A DNA stretch of 64,000 nt from Ptychodera flava (Eukaryota; Hemichordata; Enteropneusta; Ptychoderidae). The stretch's first letter is position 1. The number at the start of each line of letters is the position of its first letter. The notes beneath the pieces were generated by a model, which had not been told where the DNA came from, did not search any database, and saw only the letters and a program-made list of their open reading frames with translations. Below, one piece after another: positions 1 to 23,958 of the stretch. The position numbers and the translations under genes are program-made. The stretch spans positions 27,203,832 to 27,267,831 of the forward strand of contig NC_091944.1 in the NCBI RefSeq assembly GCF_041260155.1, in the 5' to 3' direction.

Positions 1-442
1 TATGTCTTCAAAAATTAGCAATATTCGCAATGCCAAGTTCTGGCATACTGCAGGCATAGCGGCACCCATGATTGCTGATTTGGCAAGTTTCTTCAAACTT
101 TGAACAATGACGATACTCGTTTTGTGTATGGCATATTATTTTATTTGACTTTTCATATAGCCATTGCATTAATTGAGATCTTGATATAACCTTGGTTAGG
201 CAAGTAACATTGGATCTGTTGTAGTCAAATTTCAACGGTACTTTAAAACTGAAACATAAATACTCTGCATGTACATCACCACAGCTATATGTGTTTCGAA
301 AGGATAGAACTCTTCTGGTAAAAAAGTGGCGCTCAGATCAACCTTTACTCTTAACCTTGACTCTCTTTATTGTTGACTGGATTGTGGCCATATGTCCTCT
401 TACATCCATGAACTAAACGACAATACTGTCCCTGTCTCACAG

Positions 443-11598
<11,156 letters not shown>

Positions 11599-13663
11599 AT
11601 TCCGAAAACACAACGTCGAAGTGCACCCTCACAGTCAAGACATTATGACGTCAGTAATGTTAAACCAATGGCTTCATTGACTAAAATATTACCTCTGATT
11701 TTTTTACATCATAATATTTCTCAGAATCTGGAAAACGTTTGTACAAGACATGAAATGTTTATCAAATATATTAATTTTTTCAGTTATATGCTCGGTATAT
11801 TATTTTAATCAAAATCAAAATAACAAAGTCACCAATTTTGAAAAAAAAATATGTACTTACAATAATTGAACGATTTTGACTGTACTTTATTCTTGTATAT
11901 TTAATGGATTATTCATATGTGTGTTAATGACAACTTACGCCGCTGCATTGGAAATCATCCGCGAATGTGTCATTTTACTAATAATAGAGATAAATGAGCA
12001 CTAGTTTTGTCGAATACTTGCAATAGAACCGAAGCTGCCCAAGATATGTTCTACCAAATACTGAAAATGTATAGTATTGAAGCTCCGACACAGAACAGTC
12101 ACTCGGCCAACCCTTTATTAACATGTCAGACCAGCTCAAATACGAATACACCTCACAAAGACAGGATGGCGAACCTCCAACTCAAAACGAGGCCAGACAT
12201 TTTAAACTCCTGACACAGAGGGCGCCAATCAATGAATAAATGATTGTCCCAGTATGTTGGACAAAAATGTAAACTCTAGGGCAAGGCTGAAGAATTACTG
12301 GGCCCGTGTTAAACTTTTCTGCAATTTAATATTATTTTCTGCAATTTAATATTATCTTAGAGGTATTTTGTGTGTAGTCATCATTTATCATTAAAAGTGC
12401 TCTTAGACAAGCAATAATTTTGATGTCAGGAGAATATGGCCCAGTTTTTTTCCAGGTGTGTCCACTACATCATTAATGTCTTGATATAACTCCAAGCACA
12501 GATGAACGAGTGCACTGTAATGGCAAAAATTATATTTCTCTACCGTGAGACTTTGTAAAAGTGTAAAGCTACATACCTTTAGGTAAGTGGATAAAACAAC
12601 TCGCGTTTCATCGAAATTCCAACATACCGATGGAGAAATATTCTACTTTTCGTTCAAAACTTTACAGTTTTGGTCACCAGAGGTTATCGAGAAAAACACA
12701 TGGCTACCTGTTCAACTCTTATCGGTACCACATACGTTGCGAAAGAATTGTTTAGAATCGGTCACGTTTTGCTTACTGTTGCAAGTTTTTATTCAAAAAA
12801 TTAAAAAAAATACATGATTGATACAATTGGATTGCTTATTTGGAAAGCAATGCATGCACCAGATCTAGAGTGATTATTAAGATGCCGAGATTGGATTTAC
12901 CTCGTGTTTGTCCTTATACCTTTTCTGACAGTACAGCAGAATGGTATCTTTCACTTTATACTTGATATTTGATGATTTAATAAAGCATCTGTTGAAACAA
13001 TACAGTTTCAGTTTAATTTATTTCAAGATGTCCAGATGTCCATTCTCATTATGTTTAATGTTTGAAAATCTAGCGATGATCTATTTCAAAGATTAATTAC
13101 TGAATGACAACGTAGTGACGCTGACTGACAGAAAAAATTCCAAGTTGTTTTCGCAGTGCCTTTCATTTGCAGAGCCTACAAGTTTCTATCTCAGTGTTCC
13201 CGTTTGGTAACGTTTCCGGCAAATGGTACACGTTTTTGTCGGAGTAAATTTGATAGGGTAATGTATTATCTCACGTAAAGTTCATCCAATAATGAATGAG
13301 AGTCATCGCCTGGCCCACTGCATCTTCAACAGCTTTCAGAGCAAAGAAATGAAATCAAAATGGTTTTTCCTCAATCAAAACGTTAGTTTTCGGAGAAGCT
13401 GGTTCCGATAAAACCGCAAAACAGATGTTGTAATAATGTTTTAGGATGCCCCCGCCAGATGTGCAGAACTGTGAATGAAAATTGCATAAAAATTGCAAGG
13501 TTTTGTAAATTAGTGGCGAGACGTTTACGCGTACGTCTTAAAATACAAATCCTGAATGTGCTTTGGAGGAAACGGTTTCTAAATCGACATCAAAGATAAG
13601 TTTGAAGTTGTCAATGCGGTAAATGACAGACGATACCCATGATGCAATGCCCGTCAGCGTATT
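11599..13663. other. 3' flank of GH9-A without recognised genes
   Basis: AT-rich sequence that aligns throughout with 61,407-63,464. Short open frames here are interrupted by different indels in the two duplicates, so none looks coding. Two AATAAA motifs (12,235-12,240 and 12,979-12,984) are the likely transcript ends. Confidence 0.7.
12235..12240 (+). promoter_or_regulatory. Candidate polyadenylation signal, GH9-A
   Basis: AATAAA about 640 bp after the TGA, conserved at 62,037-62,042 in copy C. A second conserved AATAAA is at 12,979-12,984. Which one is used cannot be told from sequence. Confidence 0.45.
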
Positions 13664-13923
13664 AGGGACCGACCATAAGATCTTGGGAGGTAGAAGTGGT
13701 CACAATCAGATTGTGAATATTTTTTACAATTGTAAAAATTTTGAAAATTTTTCCCAAGTGAGTCATGATGTGCTAATGTTTTTCAAAGTAAACTGCCAGA
13801 TTTATCAGTTTTTTGCGTTCAGATTTTTTTAATTTTGCAAATTAGTTTGAAGATCTTTTCCCCTATTTTTTTTTGCTTTTATTTCTGTTTTTCACCACCC
13901 ACAAGATCTAATGGTTCGTCCCT
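13664..13923. mobile_element. MITE-3 copy downstream of GH9-A
   Basis: Starts AGGGACCGACCATAAGATCT and ends AGATCTAATGGTTCGTCCCT. It is conserved at 63,465-63,723 and therefore older than the duplication. Confidence 0.82.
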
Positions 13924-14661
13924 TGAAAATAAACAGAAGCCAACGCCCTTGTTCATTTCGGCTATAAATAACGAACCGCATGCATTTTGACTTTGGAAAT
14001 AATTATAAAAAGGAATAATTATAAATGTCTTTACTTTCACGTTCGTGATGTATGTTCACGTTTTATGACCCAGAGAAATGGAATCATAATTACATTTTCA
14101 ATCAATGTCAAAAAGTTTTCACGGTGTTGTGAATCTCGCCGAATCACGATGTTGTGAATCTCGTCGGTCAGAAATAGCTACATCAATTTTGATCTTTTTT
14201 CTCTGTTTGTAATAATACTTCACTTTCCCATTTCTTCTGTTTTCATCTCTGAGGGTTGTCGATTTCGTATTGATTCTCTCAGATATGAACGCAAAAAACG
14301 TGACATTCTGTTCCAAGTGTTTCACTTCTGTTTAAGGATGGCAATAATCGAACCAGCGGGGGCACTTATGTTCGTGTAAGAATGACATCCCTAATTGTCA
14401 GTCTCGACTTTTTAAATCAACTTTAGGCATGATTGAGTATGTAATCCATCTGAACGTCGTCGAATTGCAAACCCACTCTTGAAACTCTTCTGAAAATTCG
14501 AAGTATTACTTTAGTGGTTGTAGCGTTTGAATGTTTTCTGGTACAATGCTCAAAGCTTGCAATTGAAAAAAAAACAAAAAAAAAAAGTCATTTCTATTGA
14601 GACTTAAATTAGGAAACACATCAGCTGTGCCTATGTAGTACTATGGTCACCGTTGATTTGA

Positions 14662-14673
<12 letters not shown>

Positions 14674-14720
<47 letters not shown>
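14674..14720. repeat. (GA)n microsatellite
   Basis: Uninterrupted GA dinucleotides preceded by a short (TG)n run. Confidence 0.97.
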
Positions 14721-14723
<3 letters not shown>

Positions 14724-14969
14724 GCATGCAAATCCATAACGAGCGTACCTGCAAATCGTTAATGTGATGTATGCGCTGTGTGAACGTGTATGTTATTCAC
14801 TTGAAACAAATGAATGTATAAAAAATCCATAGTCATCGAACACTCAAACGAAAACTGACAACGATAAATCTGTGCAACTAAAACACTGATCTGTTATAAG
14901 ATATGCTTTCTTAAAAGTAGCAAAACTAATATCCAGAAATTTTGATCCTGCAGGAAACTTTCCTTTACA

Positions 14970-15322
14970 GGTAAACGCGCCTAGGGGACATATATTCGAA
15001 GTCTCAAACTTTTACAATTCTTTTCTGGTCTACCACTTGTGGGGGTTCATTTAAAGATCTTAGTGTAGGAATTTTTTTACCGGCTTAACTTTTTAAATTC
15101 GAAAATTTATTTTTCTCCACAGGGTTAACACAGGGATGCATGGCCGCAATTTTGAATTATAAATATCGGTAAATCTTTGGTTATTTGTTTCTCTAGTACC
15201 AGAATTTGCACGGTAACCCCTGATTTTTGTTCTTGATTTTGAAAGAGAATCGTTGAGAGATTCCTCAAGGAAAATTTGATCAAAGTTCAATGTCTTTCCC
15301 TTTCGAAGGCGCATACTATACC
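14970..15322. mobile_element. MITE-1 copy
   Basis: Reverse orientation relative to the copy at 5,038. Starts GGTAAACGCGCC and ends GGCGCATACTATACC followed by TTAA. Diverged but full length (about 353 bp). Confidence 0.8.
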
Positions 15323-16162
15323 TTAAACGGCAACTGTGTGGTTAATTTCATATGAGGATGATTTAGACGAAGATGGCACGAAGGAAGTATTTAGATAGTG
15401 CTAGTTGTTTTACTATTTTTAAGGTAACAGTTTAATCACATTCATCTCGAGAACTGCTTGCTCCCCGTACAGCTTTGACAAGAATTACCATGATACCGAT
15501 TTCGCCTACTGATTGAAATGCTTTTAATCTTATCAGCTTTATAGTATCAGTTCAAGTCATCAGATATGAATTCACGGTTTCTTTCTTTCAGCTATGTCTA
15601 ATTTAAAATATTTTTTGAAAGATCAGTACTTTTAAAATCGGAAGCATAAACATGGCCTCCCTTAAAACATTTTAATACTTGCACCCCGGGGACAGTCTAC
15701 AATCAAATTGTCATAATATTTTATAGTCTGCTTCTTATTTTGACTCATTTAGAAAAAAAAATGTAAAGAAAATGATCTTTTCACCGTCCGATTTTGTGCA
15801 AATCGAATGTTTAAGCGGCCATTTTGAATTTCCAGAGTCGGTAAATTTGCCTGATGATCTCTGGTGTTTACATTCTTTACTTTGAAAGGGGATGGATTAG
15901 AGCCAAATTAGGTTTCGAGGCCTGTATAACTTTAAAGTTTCTGATGAGAATAGCTTCCCAACGTGTCATCTCGTTTAGGGACTTGTCAGTTCTTCGGCCT
16001 GGGGGGGGGGGGGGGCGGTGGATTATTTTTTGCCGACGTCAAAAAGTGGCTGACCCCCCTATTCCAAATTTTGAAAACAGGGTGACCCCCCTATTCCAAA
16101 TTTCGAAAACAGGGTGACCCCCCCCCCGGCGCGCGACATAGGTAAAAGAAAAGGTGGACATA

Positions 16163-16168
<6 letters not shown>

Positions 16169-16230
<62 letters not shown>
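16169..16230. repeat. (AT)n microsatellite
   Basis: About 31 AT units within the 1.4-kb foldback element. Confidence 0.97.
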
Positions 16231-16232
<2 letters not shown>

Positions 16233-16897
16233 TTTTACATTTTACATATATATTTATATTTTAAATAGTCATTCTATGTTTTAATGAAATTGTTAACATG
16301 TCAGTTGTAAGATAGGAATTTCAAAGTGTCAATCTTAAAGTTTGAATACAGTACATTTTGAATGAGCTGTGAATGTATTTCACACTTTCTATGCTTAACC
16401 AGATGTCCTGAACTGTTGTACAGAAATGGATGTCAATCATTAATATCAAAGAGGAAAAAGCAGTGAATCAAAAACTTTGATGGGTGTTAAGACTTGAGGA
16501 GCCATAGAGAGCTTTTTTAGCCAAATCTGATGTGTACAGTGTCTCAGAGGACCTTTTCTTGTAACATTGAAACCATAAAAGCACAGCTAATAATGACAAA
16601 AACTGCCTTCTTTAACTGTTATTTTGTTCATAAAAAAGCATTTTTCTACAGAAAACCTGTGACACAAAGGAAAATAATTGCATCAATGAGAAGGAAAGAT
16701 ATCTTGTCATTTTTCTATCTCTAAAATAAGTCACTGTATCAAATATATATAGTGAAATATTTGTGCATGTTGCTTTCTCATACTGAATTCTCATAGAGAG
16801 AACAGAAAAGTATCAGGAATTTGTCATCCTTGTCATATGAAATGCAGATTTCATAATGTACACTTTCACTTTGCAAACATCAAGATATCTCTGATTT

Positions 16898-17165
16898 ATT
16901 AAAGTATGGCGCCCGAAGGGCGCGCCGAAAAATATGAAACATCCTGATATCTCTGATATATATGCCTCATATATTAAAGTCATGCACCAGGGCATGCTGA
17001 AAAATGTCTGATATATTAAAGTAATGAGCTTGAAGAGCACGCTGAAAAATATTGAACATACAGATATCTCTGATGTATGTATGCTTGATATGTTAAAGTT
17101 GGGCGTGCTGAAAAATATGACTGATTATTAAAGTTACGCGCCCGAAGGGCGCGCCGAAAAATACA
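16898..17165. repeat. Short tandem array with conserved hairpins
   Basis: About five degenerate units share ATTAAAGT, a small palindrome, then CTGAAAAAT or CCGAAAAAT. The palindromes differ in sequence: GCGCCC-GAA-GGGCGC near 16,911 and 17,140, CATGC...GCATG near 16,980, and GCTT-GAA-GAGC near 17,028. Confidence 0.7.
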
Positions 17166-17482
17166 ACTGAATGATGAAATTTGTGGCTGACACTAGCATT
17201 TTAGGCAATGATGAGCATGTGTCAAAATTCAAAAACACACTGACCCCCCCTATTGGGTATTTCAAAAACATGGTGACCCCCCCCCCCTATCACCAAAGTC
17301 AAAAACAGGGTGACCCCCCCCCCCATGAATCCACCGGCCCCCCCAGGCTGAAGAAACTGACCAGTCCCTTATATCCTTTGCTCAACGTGGACGGGTGAAT
17401 ATCTTTACTGCAGAAATGATACTTGGTCTTTTGTAGCAACAGATTCGACATTGACAAGTTAACATCAAGGAGTTTTATTACA

Positions 17483-17700
17483 AGGCCGCCCTTGTGCACG
17501 GGTAAAATTAGTCTGGCAGAGACCCTGCGATTCGCGTTCTCCCCTGTTGGAACACGCGCGCCCTTCAGAGACGCGACGCGAATCCCAGGGTCTGGACGTT
17601 CTTGCAAGCGACCGGTCGGATTTCTGCCTGATCCGGGTACTTTATAGAACTCCACACACCCGTTAATCAAAACAAAAATGACAAGTAGCATAGCCAAATA
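17483..17700 (-). CDS. Doubtful candidate first exon of a membrane-anchored protein
   Basis: A GC-rich patch in AT-rich surroundings stays open on the minus strand. From an ATG near 17,690 it would encode MLLVIFVLINGCVEFYK, a hydrophobic segment, followed by about 55 polar, Arg/Pro-rich residues such as RVPTGENANRR. This resembles the start of a type II membrane protein (short cytoplasmic tail, one transmembrane helix, stem). No downstream exon, family motif or convincing splice site was found. The plus strand is also open over part of the patch. It may be a gene fragment or chance. Confidence 0.18.
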
Positions 17701-18112
17701 AAATGAAAATGAAAAATAAAAACATACTGCGTATATAGGTCTACCGGCTACTAGTATATATCCTCTCCGCCCAGTTAGATAGCTGTTTCTTTTGACGTCA
17801 CTACCCTTGTGAATATTCATACCCTTGCAAGAACTGACAGTCGCTGTGTCTGGCAGCGCGTGCTCACAGCTGCACAGCCTTCGAATGCAGGCCCATCGTG
17901 GGCGCGCAAAAAAACAAGGCACAGCAACTGTGGAGAGTCTCGGGTAAAATGTGTGTGGTTACAAAGAGCTATCAAGCACAGACTACCGAAGAGGTACAAT
18001 GACATTAGAATTTATTTTAAAGCAGTCAATGACATAGAGACATGCACTTACCATTTCAATTTGAAACGCCTTGTGAATATGTTGATTTCCACGGATGAAA
18101 AGAAGCACGTTT

Positions 18113-18374
18113 AGGCCAAAGTAATTAAATTCTTTGTTTTGCGTCCACTCTAGATGGGAAAAGGTACGCGTCAAAGCGGCTGAAAAACACACACAACAAA
18201 ATTAAGACAATGTAATTTGATAGCAGCAAATAAAAAATTGTAACAAAATTTTAGTTCAGAAAAGCTAAGCGGTCATGTCCTAAAATTTCATATTCAAATA
18301 CATTGTGAGTGTTTTTCATGAAAAAAACCTAAGCTGGTGGGGACGCAAAACAAAGAATTTAATTACTTTGGCCT
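18113..18374. mobile_element. MITE with 34-bp perfect inverted ends
   Basis: AGGCCAAAGTAATTAAATTC at the left end continues to about 18,146, and its exact inverse lies at 18,341-18,374. Total about 262 bp, non-coding. Flanks are TTT on the left and TAT on the right, so the target-site duplication is unclear. Confidence 0.85.
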
Positions 18375-19944
18375 TATTATCTTTAGTTACGAATCTGTTG
18401 TACATTTTATCTTCACGCACCAACCTGGTGTTCAGTCAGTGTAGATAAATGCGATTTCCATTCGTCGTTCACAGATTATTGACGTTGCAATAATGTGTAT
18501 TTTATGAAACAAATTATACACAAATATTAGGAATATGTAAAATTGTCATTTTAATTCATTTGCACAATATGTAAATATTATATTAATATATTAAGTATCC
18601 TAAAAACACAGTAATAAAAAATAATTCCCTCAACCGGACAAAGCGTTGTAAATTCTTACAAGCTTAAATCTTATCATAAATGTTATACCGCTGTGGTCTG
18701 ACATATGTGTAGAATATGTACATGCAAAAATCTCTCTGTTTATTGTTTTGCTGTGTTTACAATTTACACTTTTTGTTTCAACTATAGACTAACATTATAT
18801 GATTTTCCTTTTATACCATAAATCCATATCAGTGCGAGCAAAATTAACAAATAAAATATCAATCTATACATGTTGCAGGCATTGAATACGCTCGAAAATT
18901 CTTTTCAACACATGTGCTTTTTCATTTGTAAAGCTACAAGCAAATTGACAACAATGTGTTAGCTGTTCGGTTTGGATTCGGTTCCATTAATTTGAAACCC
19001 GTTTCCGATCGAAGTTTTAGACAATAGAGGTCAATTTTTACTTGAATTTAAAGTTGTTGCCTTATGTATATTTCCGCTCACTGCGCCAAAGTGCGAAACA
19101 ACTGCAACTATGGATGTTATTTTTTAAAGAAAGGGCTGTGTGATCAGTGGTCACTGTACCTATAGGCTGGACTTTTAGAAACTCAGGTCACGACTGTTCT
19201 GTTCGCCGTGAAGGCTACTCTGGTGACCCACCACTCAGTATTTTGAAGAACTGAATATTCAGTTAACAGAATTAGCGAAATTCCGTGGCGGATAATTATA
19301 TATTAATAAAATATCTGTTTTGAAGGAATAAAATTGAAAGCAAACATCATTTCCTATCACAGAATAATTTATTTCATAAATCCGTCCATAAATATATTTT
19401 ATGTGTACGCATATATTACTACTATATGTAAATTATCGATTGATGACAAGCAGCAATCGCCTGGATTTCCGCTGAATGGGCCCTAGGCTAAACTCGAATA
19501 TCTAGTAAGGCACAAAACAAAACAAAACAAAACAAAAATAATTCGCAGATGTTAGCGGAAGGACAGCAGAGGTGTTTTTCATCAAGCACAGGTGTAATCT
19601 GATTTGATTTCATATTTAACATATTCACTAGATTTTTTCCACGAAAATGATAAATTCTTGCCTTACCATGCAGAAATTCTGTCCACGCGAATTATATAGA
19701 CCGTTATTTACAATAAGCTGTCATTTTGTGCATCTCTGTTTTAACTATTGACTTCTTCAGCTGTTGGTAACAAAATAATAGATTAACAAGTTGAACGCAT
19801 TATAAAGTGAGACGCACAATTTTACGCAACGTCCCATTACAGAAAGATATTAAGGGGGAGGAATATAAAACGATTGACTCCATGATTGTGAGAGAGCCCC
19901 TCATAAGTTTCACATTTGCGTCAACTCTGTAAGATGTAAGCCAT

Positions 19945-20295
19945 AGATAGTTCGCGCCCCGCAATTGAAAGACTGAAACTTTTACTCAAACTTTCCGTAG
20001 GAAAACCTTCAACCATTCTCTGTTTCAATTTAAGAACATAAATCAGAGGTCACTGTGCAAAAGTTGGTACTAAAGAACAAAGTACCCAATATTTCTCGAC
20101 ATTTGCAAATTCACAATGGCCGCCATCCCTGCCTTAACTCTATGCAGAATATTAAACTTTTGATTTTCACAAAAATAATCCGACGAAAACTTAATTTCCT
20201 CCACGAGCTTCAAAATGAATCATCACAAGTGGTAGAGCAAATATATATCATGAAAGTTCGAGTGTTCAAATATCTGTTCCCAAGGCATGATGATT
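19945..20295. mobile_element. Old MITE-1 copy
   Basis: Weak but collinear match to MITE-1: GTTCGCGCCCC, AAACTTTCCGTAGG, GGCCGCCATCCCTG and CAAATATCTGTTCCCAAGGC appear in family order. Ends are eroded. Confidence 0.65.
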
Positions 20296-21133
20296 GAACA
20301 GAAACTCAATCAAAACCATATTGGAATATTAAATATTCGTCCAATCCATCAATTTTATCACTATAATTCAACTCAAAGTTATGGTATGAAACAGCATTTC
20401 AACCAGTAGCACTTTTCGCGTTCCAAATTTTGCTTTCTGATTTCGCATTGCATACTCTTTTCCCGAACGCTTTCACACTTTTTCTGGCCGACCTTCTCAT
20501 TAATGTTTTTATCTTTAAACATTAACATGGCTGAAAATTATTTAGCATTTTTCTTTCTGTAGTGTAGATGTTTTCGTTTACAAAATTTGACCACTAATGG
20601 ATGAGCCAAAATCGGGTGCATTGCAAGCATTAGGGTAACTATCGCAATGATTTCCAAAATTTCAGTGCTTGCACTGTCAAACCATTGCTTTGATTCGAAA
20701 AAGCAATCGTGTTCTGGTTCTATGTTTTAAAATCGTTAGAACTTTGTGATGTATATTTCCCGCCCAGCTTGATTTCTCTCACTTTGCTAATTTCGCGATC
20801 AGAGATTCATTAGCTCATTCGCTGTTTTCTGAACGTGTGATAATTCCATAATATTAGTGTAAATCGGCCATCAGAATCGTTGATCACAATTGCACAGTAT
20901 TTTACGTGTTTTCTTTAATTTAGTGTCATAGGTTGAGATTGACACCGAGCAGGTAACACCGACGAAAACGAAAAACATGCGGTGCAAATCGCAAGCATAT
21001 TTCAAGTTTTCTAGGCACGGCCAAAGTTTTTTTTAAAAATTATAAAAGAAAAATATTAATGATACACAGACACACACATATTCATATTTCAGAAATAAAA
21101 ACGGCAAGCTTTAACTTAACATTTCACATCAAG

Positions 21134-21139
21134 ATAAAA

Positions 21140-21182
<43 letters not shown>

Positions 21183-21183
21183 A
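21134..21183. repeat. (AAAT)n microsatellite
   Basis: About twelve AAAT/TAAA units. Confidence 0.97.
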
Positions 21184-21748
21184 ACTGAACTCTACAGCTC
21201 TGGACTTTTTCTTGCGTAAAGGTGTCCAATTTCCCATGTGAATTCAAATGTTACATGTAATTTGCATTCTTTGTCTCGGGGACTCGCCTACAGCGATCAC
21301 TCAATACCATGTGGACGCTATCCACATCATCGAGTGTTTGATTGATGGAGCTGGGGCTGGTAGATTCTTGAAAACATAAATATTCACGAAATGTCTTCAA
21401 TTTTCTCTGTATTTGTATTAAATTCTAATTTTACTTCCTAAAGTGACAATGATTTCCATATGTTTTATTTACCCTTTCAATCGATGTCAAAATGCGCCCA
21501 TGACGGTACGGATCCCGCTGCGCAATACGCGACACTCTTATTTTATGATGTCTCTTAAGTTGTCCGTTATTCAGTTTTTGTTTGTTGTTAATTCGATTTT
21601 TACGAAATGATTTGATATGCAAATTTTGAATGCCTGCTAGAGTTCGAGGGTGGTGGTAATAAAACCAGCGGTATATCAGAAGTCACGACATATTAATTGA
21701 AAGAAAAAAGCGCCCATTTATAAATGCGGTGGTTGACGTACAGTAAAG

Positions 21749-21755
21749 TATAAAG
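21749..21755 (+). promoter_or_regulatory. TATA box of GH9-B
   Basis: TATAAAG, 114 bp before the ATG. GH9-C has TATATAAAGG at a similar distance, and in both genes a CCAGAAA box follows about 17-20 bp downstream, near the expected start of transcription. Confidence 0.7.
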
Positions 21756-22247
21756 GGAGAAGAGTTATCACCAGAAAGTGAACAGAAACCAAACTTGGTT
21801 AACACTACTGACAGAGAGCCAGCTTCTCACTGGACAGTGGTTGGTATACAAGCAACAGGATCATGAATTGGATCTTCCTCGCATTGCTCGCTTTGATGGT
21901 AGCATTGGCGAGTTCGGTCTTCACAGAGTCCGACGAATTATACGAGTCTAGGACTCGCATGGAATGGGGTGATGAGGAGAGAGACGACAATGACGAAGGT
22001 GACAGTTACAGTCCCGTAAAACGAGACCTGGGAAATTGTGATGAGTACACGATACAAACAAGGCCAAAAAGTGAGTTTTTAATTTTTTTTCAATTTGCTG
22101 CATCAACTTCGCATCATGTAAAGTCTGCTTCATTTGTTTAGTAAAACTGTGAGACGTGTATCCCTAGTTTCAGATTCAAAAGCTCTAAGGCGAATATTTT
22201 GTCTTTTTCTTCCATGGGGATAACTGCCCTGAAAAGTATCCATTTAA

Positions 22248-22596
22248 GGTAGAACGCGCCTCGGGGACAGATATTTGGACTCTCAAACCTCTACAATTTT
22301 TTTCTGATATACCACATGTGGGGGCTCATTTCAAAGCTCTTGGAGAAAGAAAAACTTTCACCGTCTTAGTTTTTCGAAAATCTTAAATTTTATTTTTCCC
22401 CATAGAGTTAACACAGGGATGGCGGCCATTTTGAATTTCAAAAATCGTTAAATCGTGGGTTATTTGTTTCTCTAGTTCCACAATTTGCACGGTGACCCCC
22501 TACTTTTATTCTTGATTTTGTAAGAGAATGGTTGAAACATTTTTAGAGGAAAGCTTAAACAAAAGTTTGTCTTTCACTTTCGAGGCGCATACTACC
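22248..22596. mobile_element. MITE-1 copy in GH9-B intron 1
   Basis: Starts GGTAGAACGCGCCTCGGGG after TTAA (22,244-22,247) and ends CGAGGCGCATACTACC before TTAC. Good full-length copy. Confidence 0.87.
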
Positions 22597-23920
22597 TTAC
22601 AGGGGCTCTATTTGGCTCTGTCTCTAAATCATGATATGACAACCTTTTCTTGAACACCATTGACTCAAAATGGAGGCGTAAAGCGTATGTGATTAAATTA
22701 AGCAGCTCGTACCGTACGCCAAATCTTGCACAGTGGTCGTACTACCTTTAGCTAATCAGCATATATTAGCATACATAAATTTTAAGTTGTTGGTTGATGG
22801 AAGAACTAGTTATTTTATTTATCTGTTGATTGAACTGTATCTTTGTCGACAAGCCCTCCGCAATGTGACTTCTAAAAAATCTACAAAATTCAACATACCA
22901 CAACATTCTATAGAGAGCGAGCAACAGCGACAGGTCGGTATATAGTTGTATTATACTTTCACAGTATTCCAAGAAATGTACATAAATTCAAATTCCACCG
23001 AAGGCTCAATAATAACAGAAATAAATTCGACTGTGCGTTCTCGCTGTTTGGATTTTCTCTTTGGTTGTTTGACTTCCATGTGTCACAGATGTGAAAAACG
23101 AGAATTGCAATGCTCGACTTTATATAGCGAAGTCTGTAAAACCTTACGTACGAGAATGAAAATCTTTTCTTTATGCAGAATGTGGGAGTTCTATCCCTAG
23201 AATGTATGACCTATTAATGACCCTATTAATTGCAACCATTCTCTTTTGAGAGTTGTGTCGCCATCGTTCAGCAACAAGCGTATGATGAAAACACTGAACC
23301 CCAAAACGAATACTTGTCGATGTTGTTCCGCAAGCTGCAAGTACATCGCTAGTTTGCTGACAATGGCCCCCAAATGGTACATATCACGTACGAGGCAGGA
23401 TATATACGTCAGAAATTGGTCATTTCACGTTTTTTTTTGATTATGTGGGATTTACTGACGAGCATGCAGATAGAAAACGGTGCGCATGCGGACTGAATTA
23501 CTGACACGTTCTTACTTAGGCAGGGAATGAGGAATATGTACAGTCGATTGTTGCCCATGGCTAGAGAAGGTCACCATCCGTCGACAGTTACAAACCCAAC
23601 GACAATGACAATCATGTTTCCATTCTGTCAACAGAATTCCACCACAACTTCGGTGAGCTCCTCAATTACTCGTTACTGTTCTTTGAAGCGCAAAAGTCGG
23701 GCAAGATTACCAAGTCGAAACAAAAGCTTCCATGGAGAGCCAGTTCGTGTCTGTCAGACAGCGGATTAGAAGGCGAGGATCTGACCGGCGGGTGGTACGA
23801 CGGTAGGCAAGGTTTAACTATAAACGTGTGGCAAACCGTCAAAACGATGTTGTGGCGAAATATGGGATATAGCAATTCGAAATCAATTGATATATCATAC
23901 CTCTTTATATGCAAACGTTC

Positions 23921-23958
23921 TATCAATCAATCAATCGATCGATCAATCAATCAATCAA
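23921..23958. repeat. (AATC)n run
   Basis: ATCA/ATCG tetranucleotide repeat in GH9-B intron 2. Confidence 0.9.

Larger units (their letters stand above)
14213..15976. other. Gene-free spacer after the duplicon
   Basis: No coding signal found on either strand. It contains a (GA)n run at 14,674-14,720 and a MITE-1 copy at 14,970-15,322. At 14,341-14,370, within the last shared flank, a short stretch (GCAATAATCGAACCAGC) resembles the upstream regions of GH9-B and GH9-C. Confidence 0.6.
15977..17370. mobile_element. ~1.4-kb foldback element with G-rich inverted ends
   Basis: The left end (15,977-16,030: AGGGACTTGTCAGTTCTTCG, a long G run, then GGTGGATT) is the inverse of the right end (17,325-17,369). 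Inside each end is a short direct repeat family with GGTGACCCCCC followed by a TTTCAAAAACA-type core (16,045-16,125 and 17,225-17,325). The middle has an (AT)n tract and a hairpin-bearing array. No transposase is recognisable, so this looks non-autonomous. Confidence 0.65.
18375..21740. other. AT-rich intergenic region
   Basis: No gene recognised. It contains a decayed MITE-1 copy (about 19,945-20,295), an (AAAAC)n run near 19,514-19,537 and an (AAAT)n run at 21,134-21,183. The last 100 bp resemble the upstream region of GH9-C and probably belong to the GH9-B promoter. Confidence 0.6.

Noticed and set aside
12587..12817. Possible small gene downstream of GH9-A, with an alignable region at 62,404-62,631
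   Set aside because: Indels between the duplicates change the reading frame and the two predicted peptides are unrelated.
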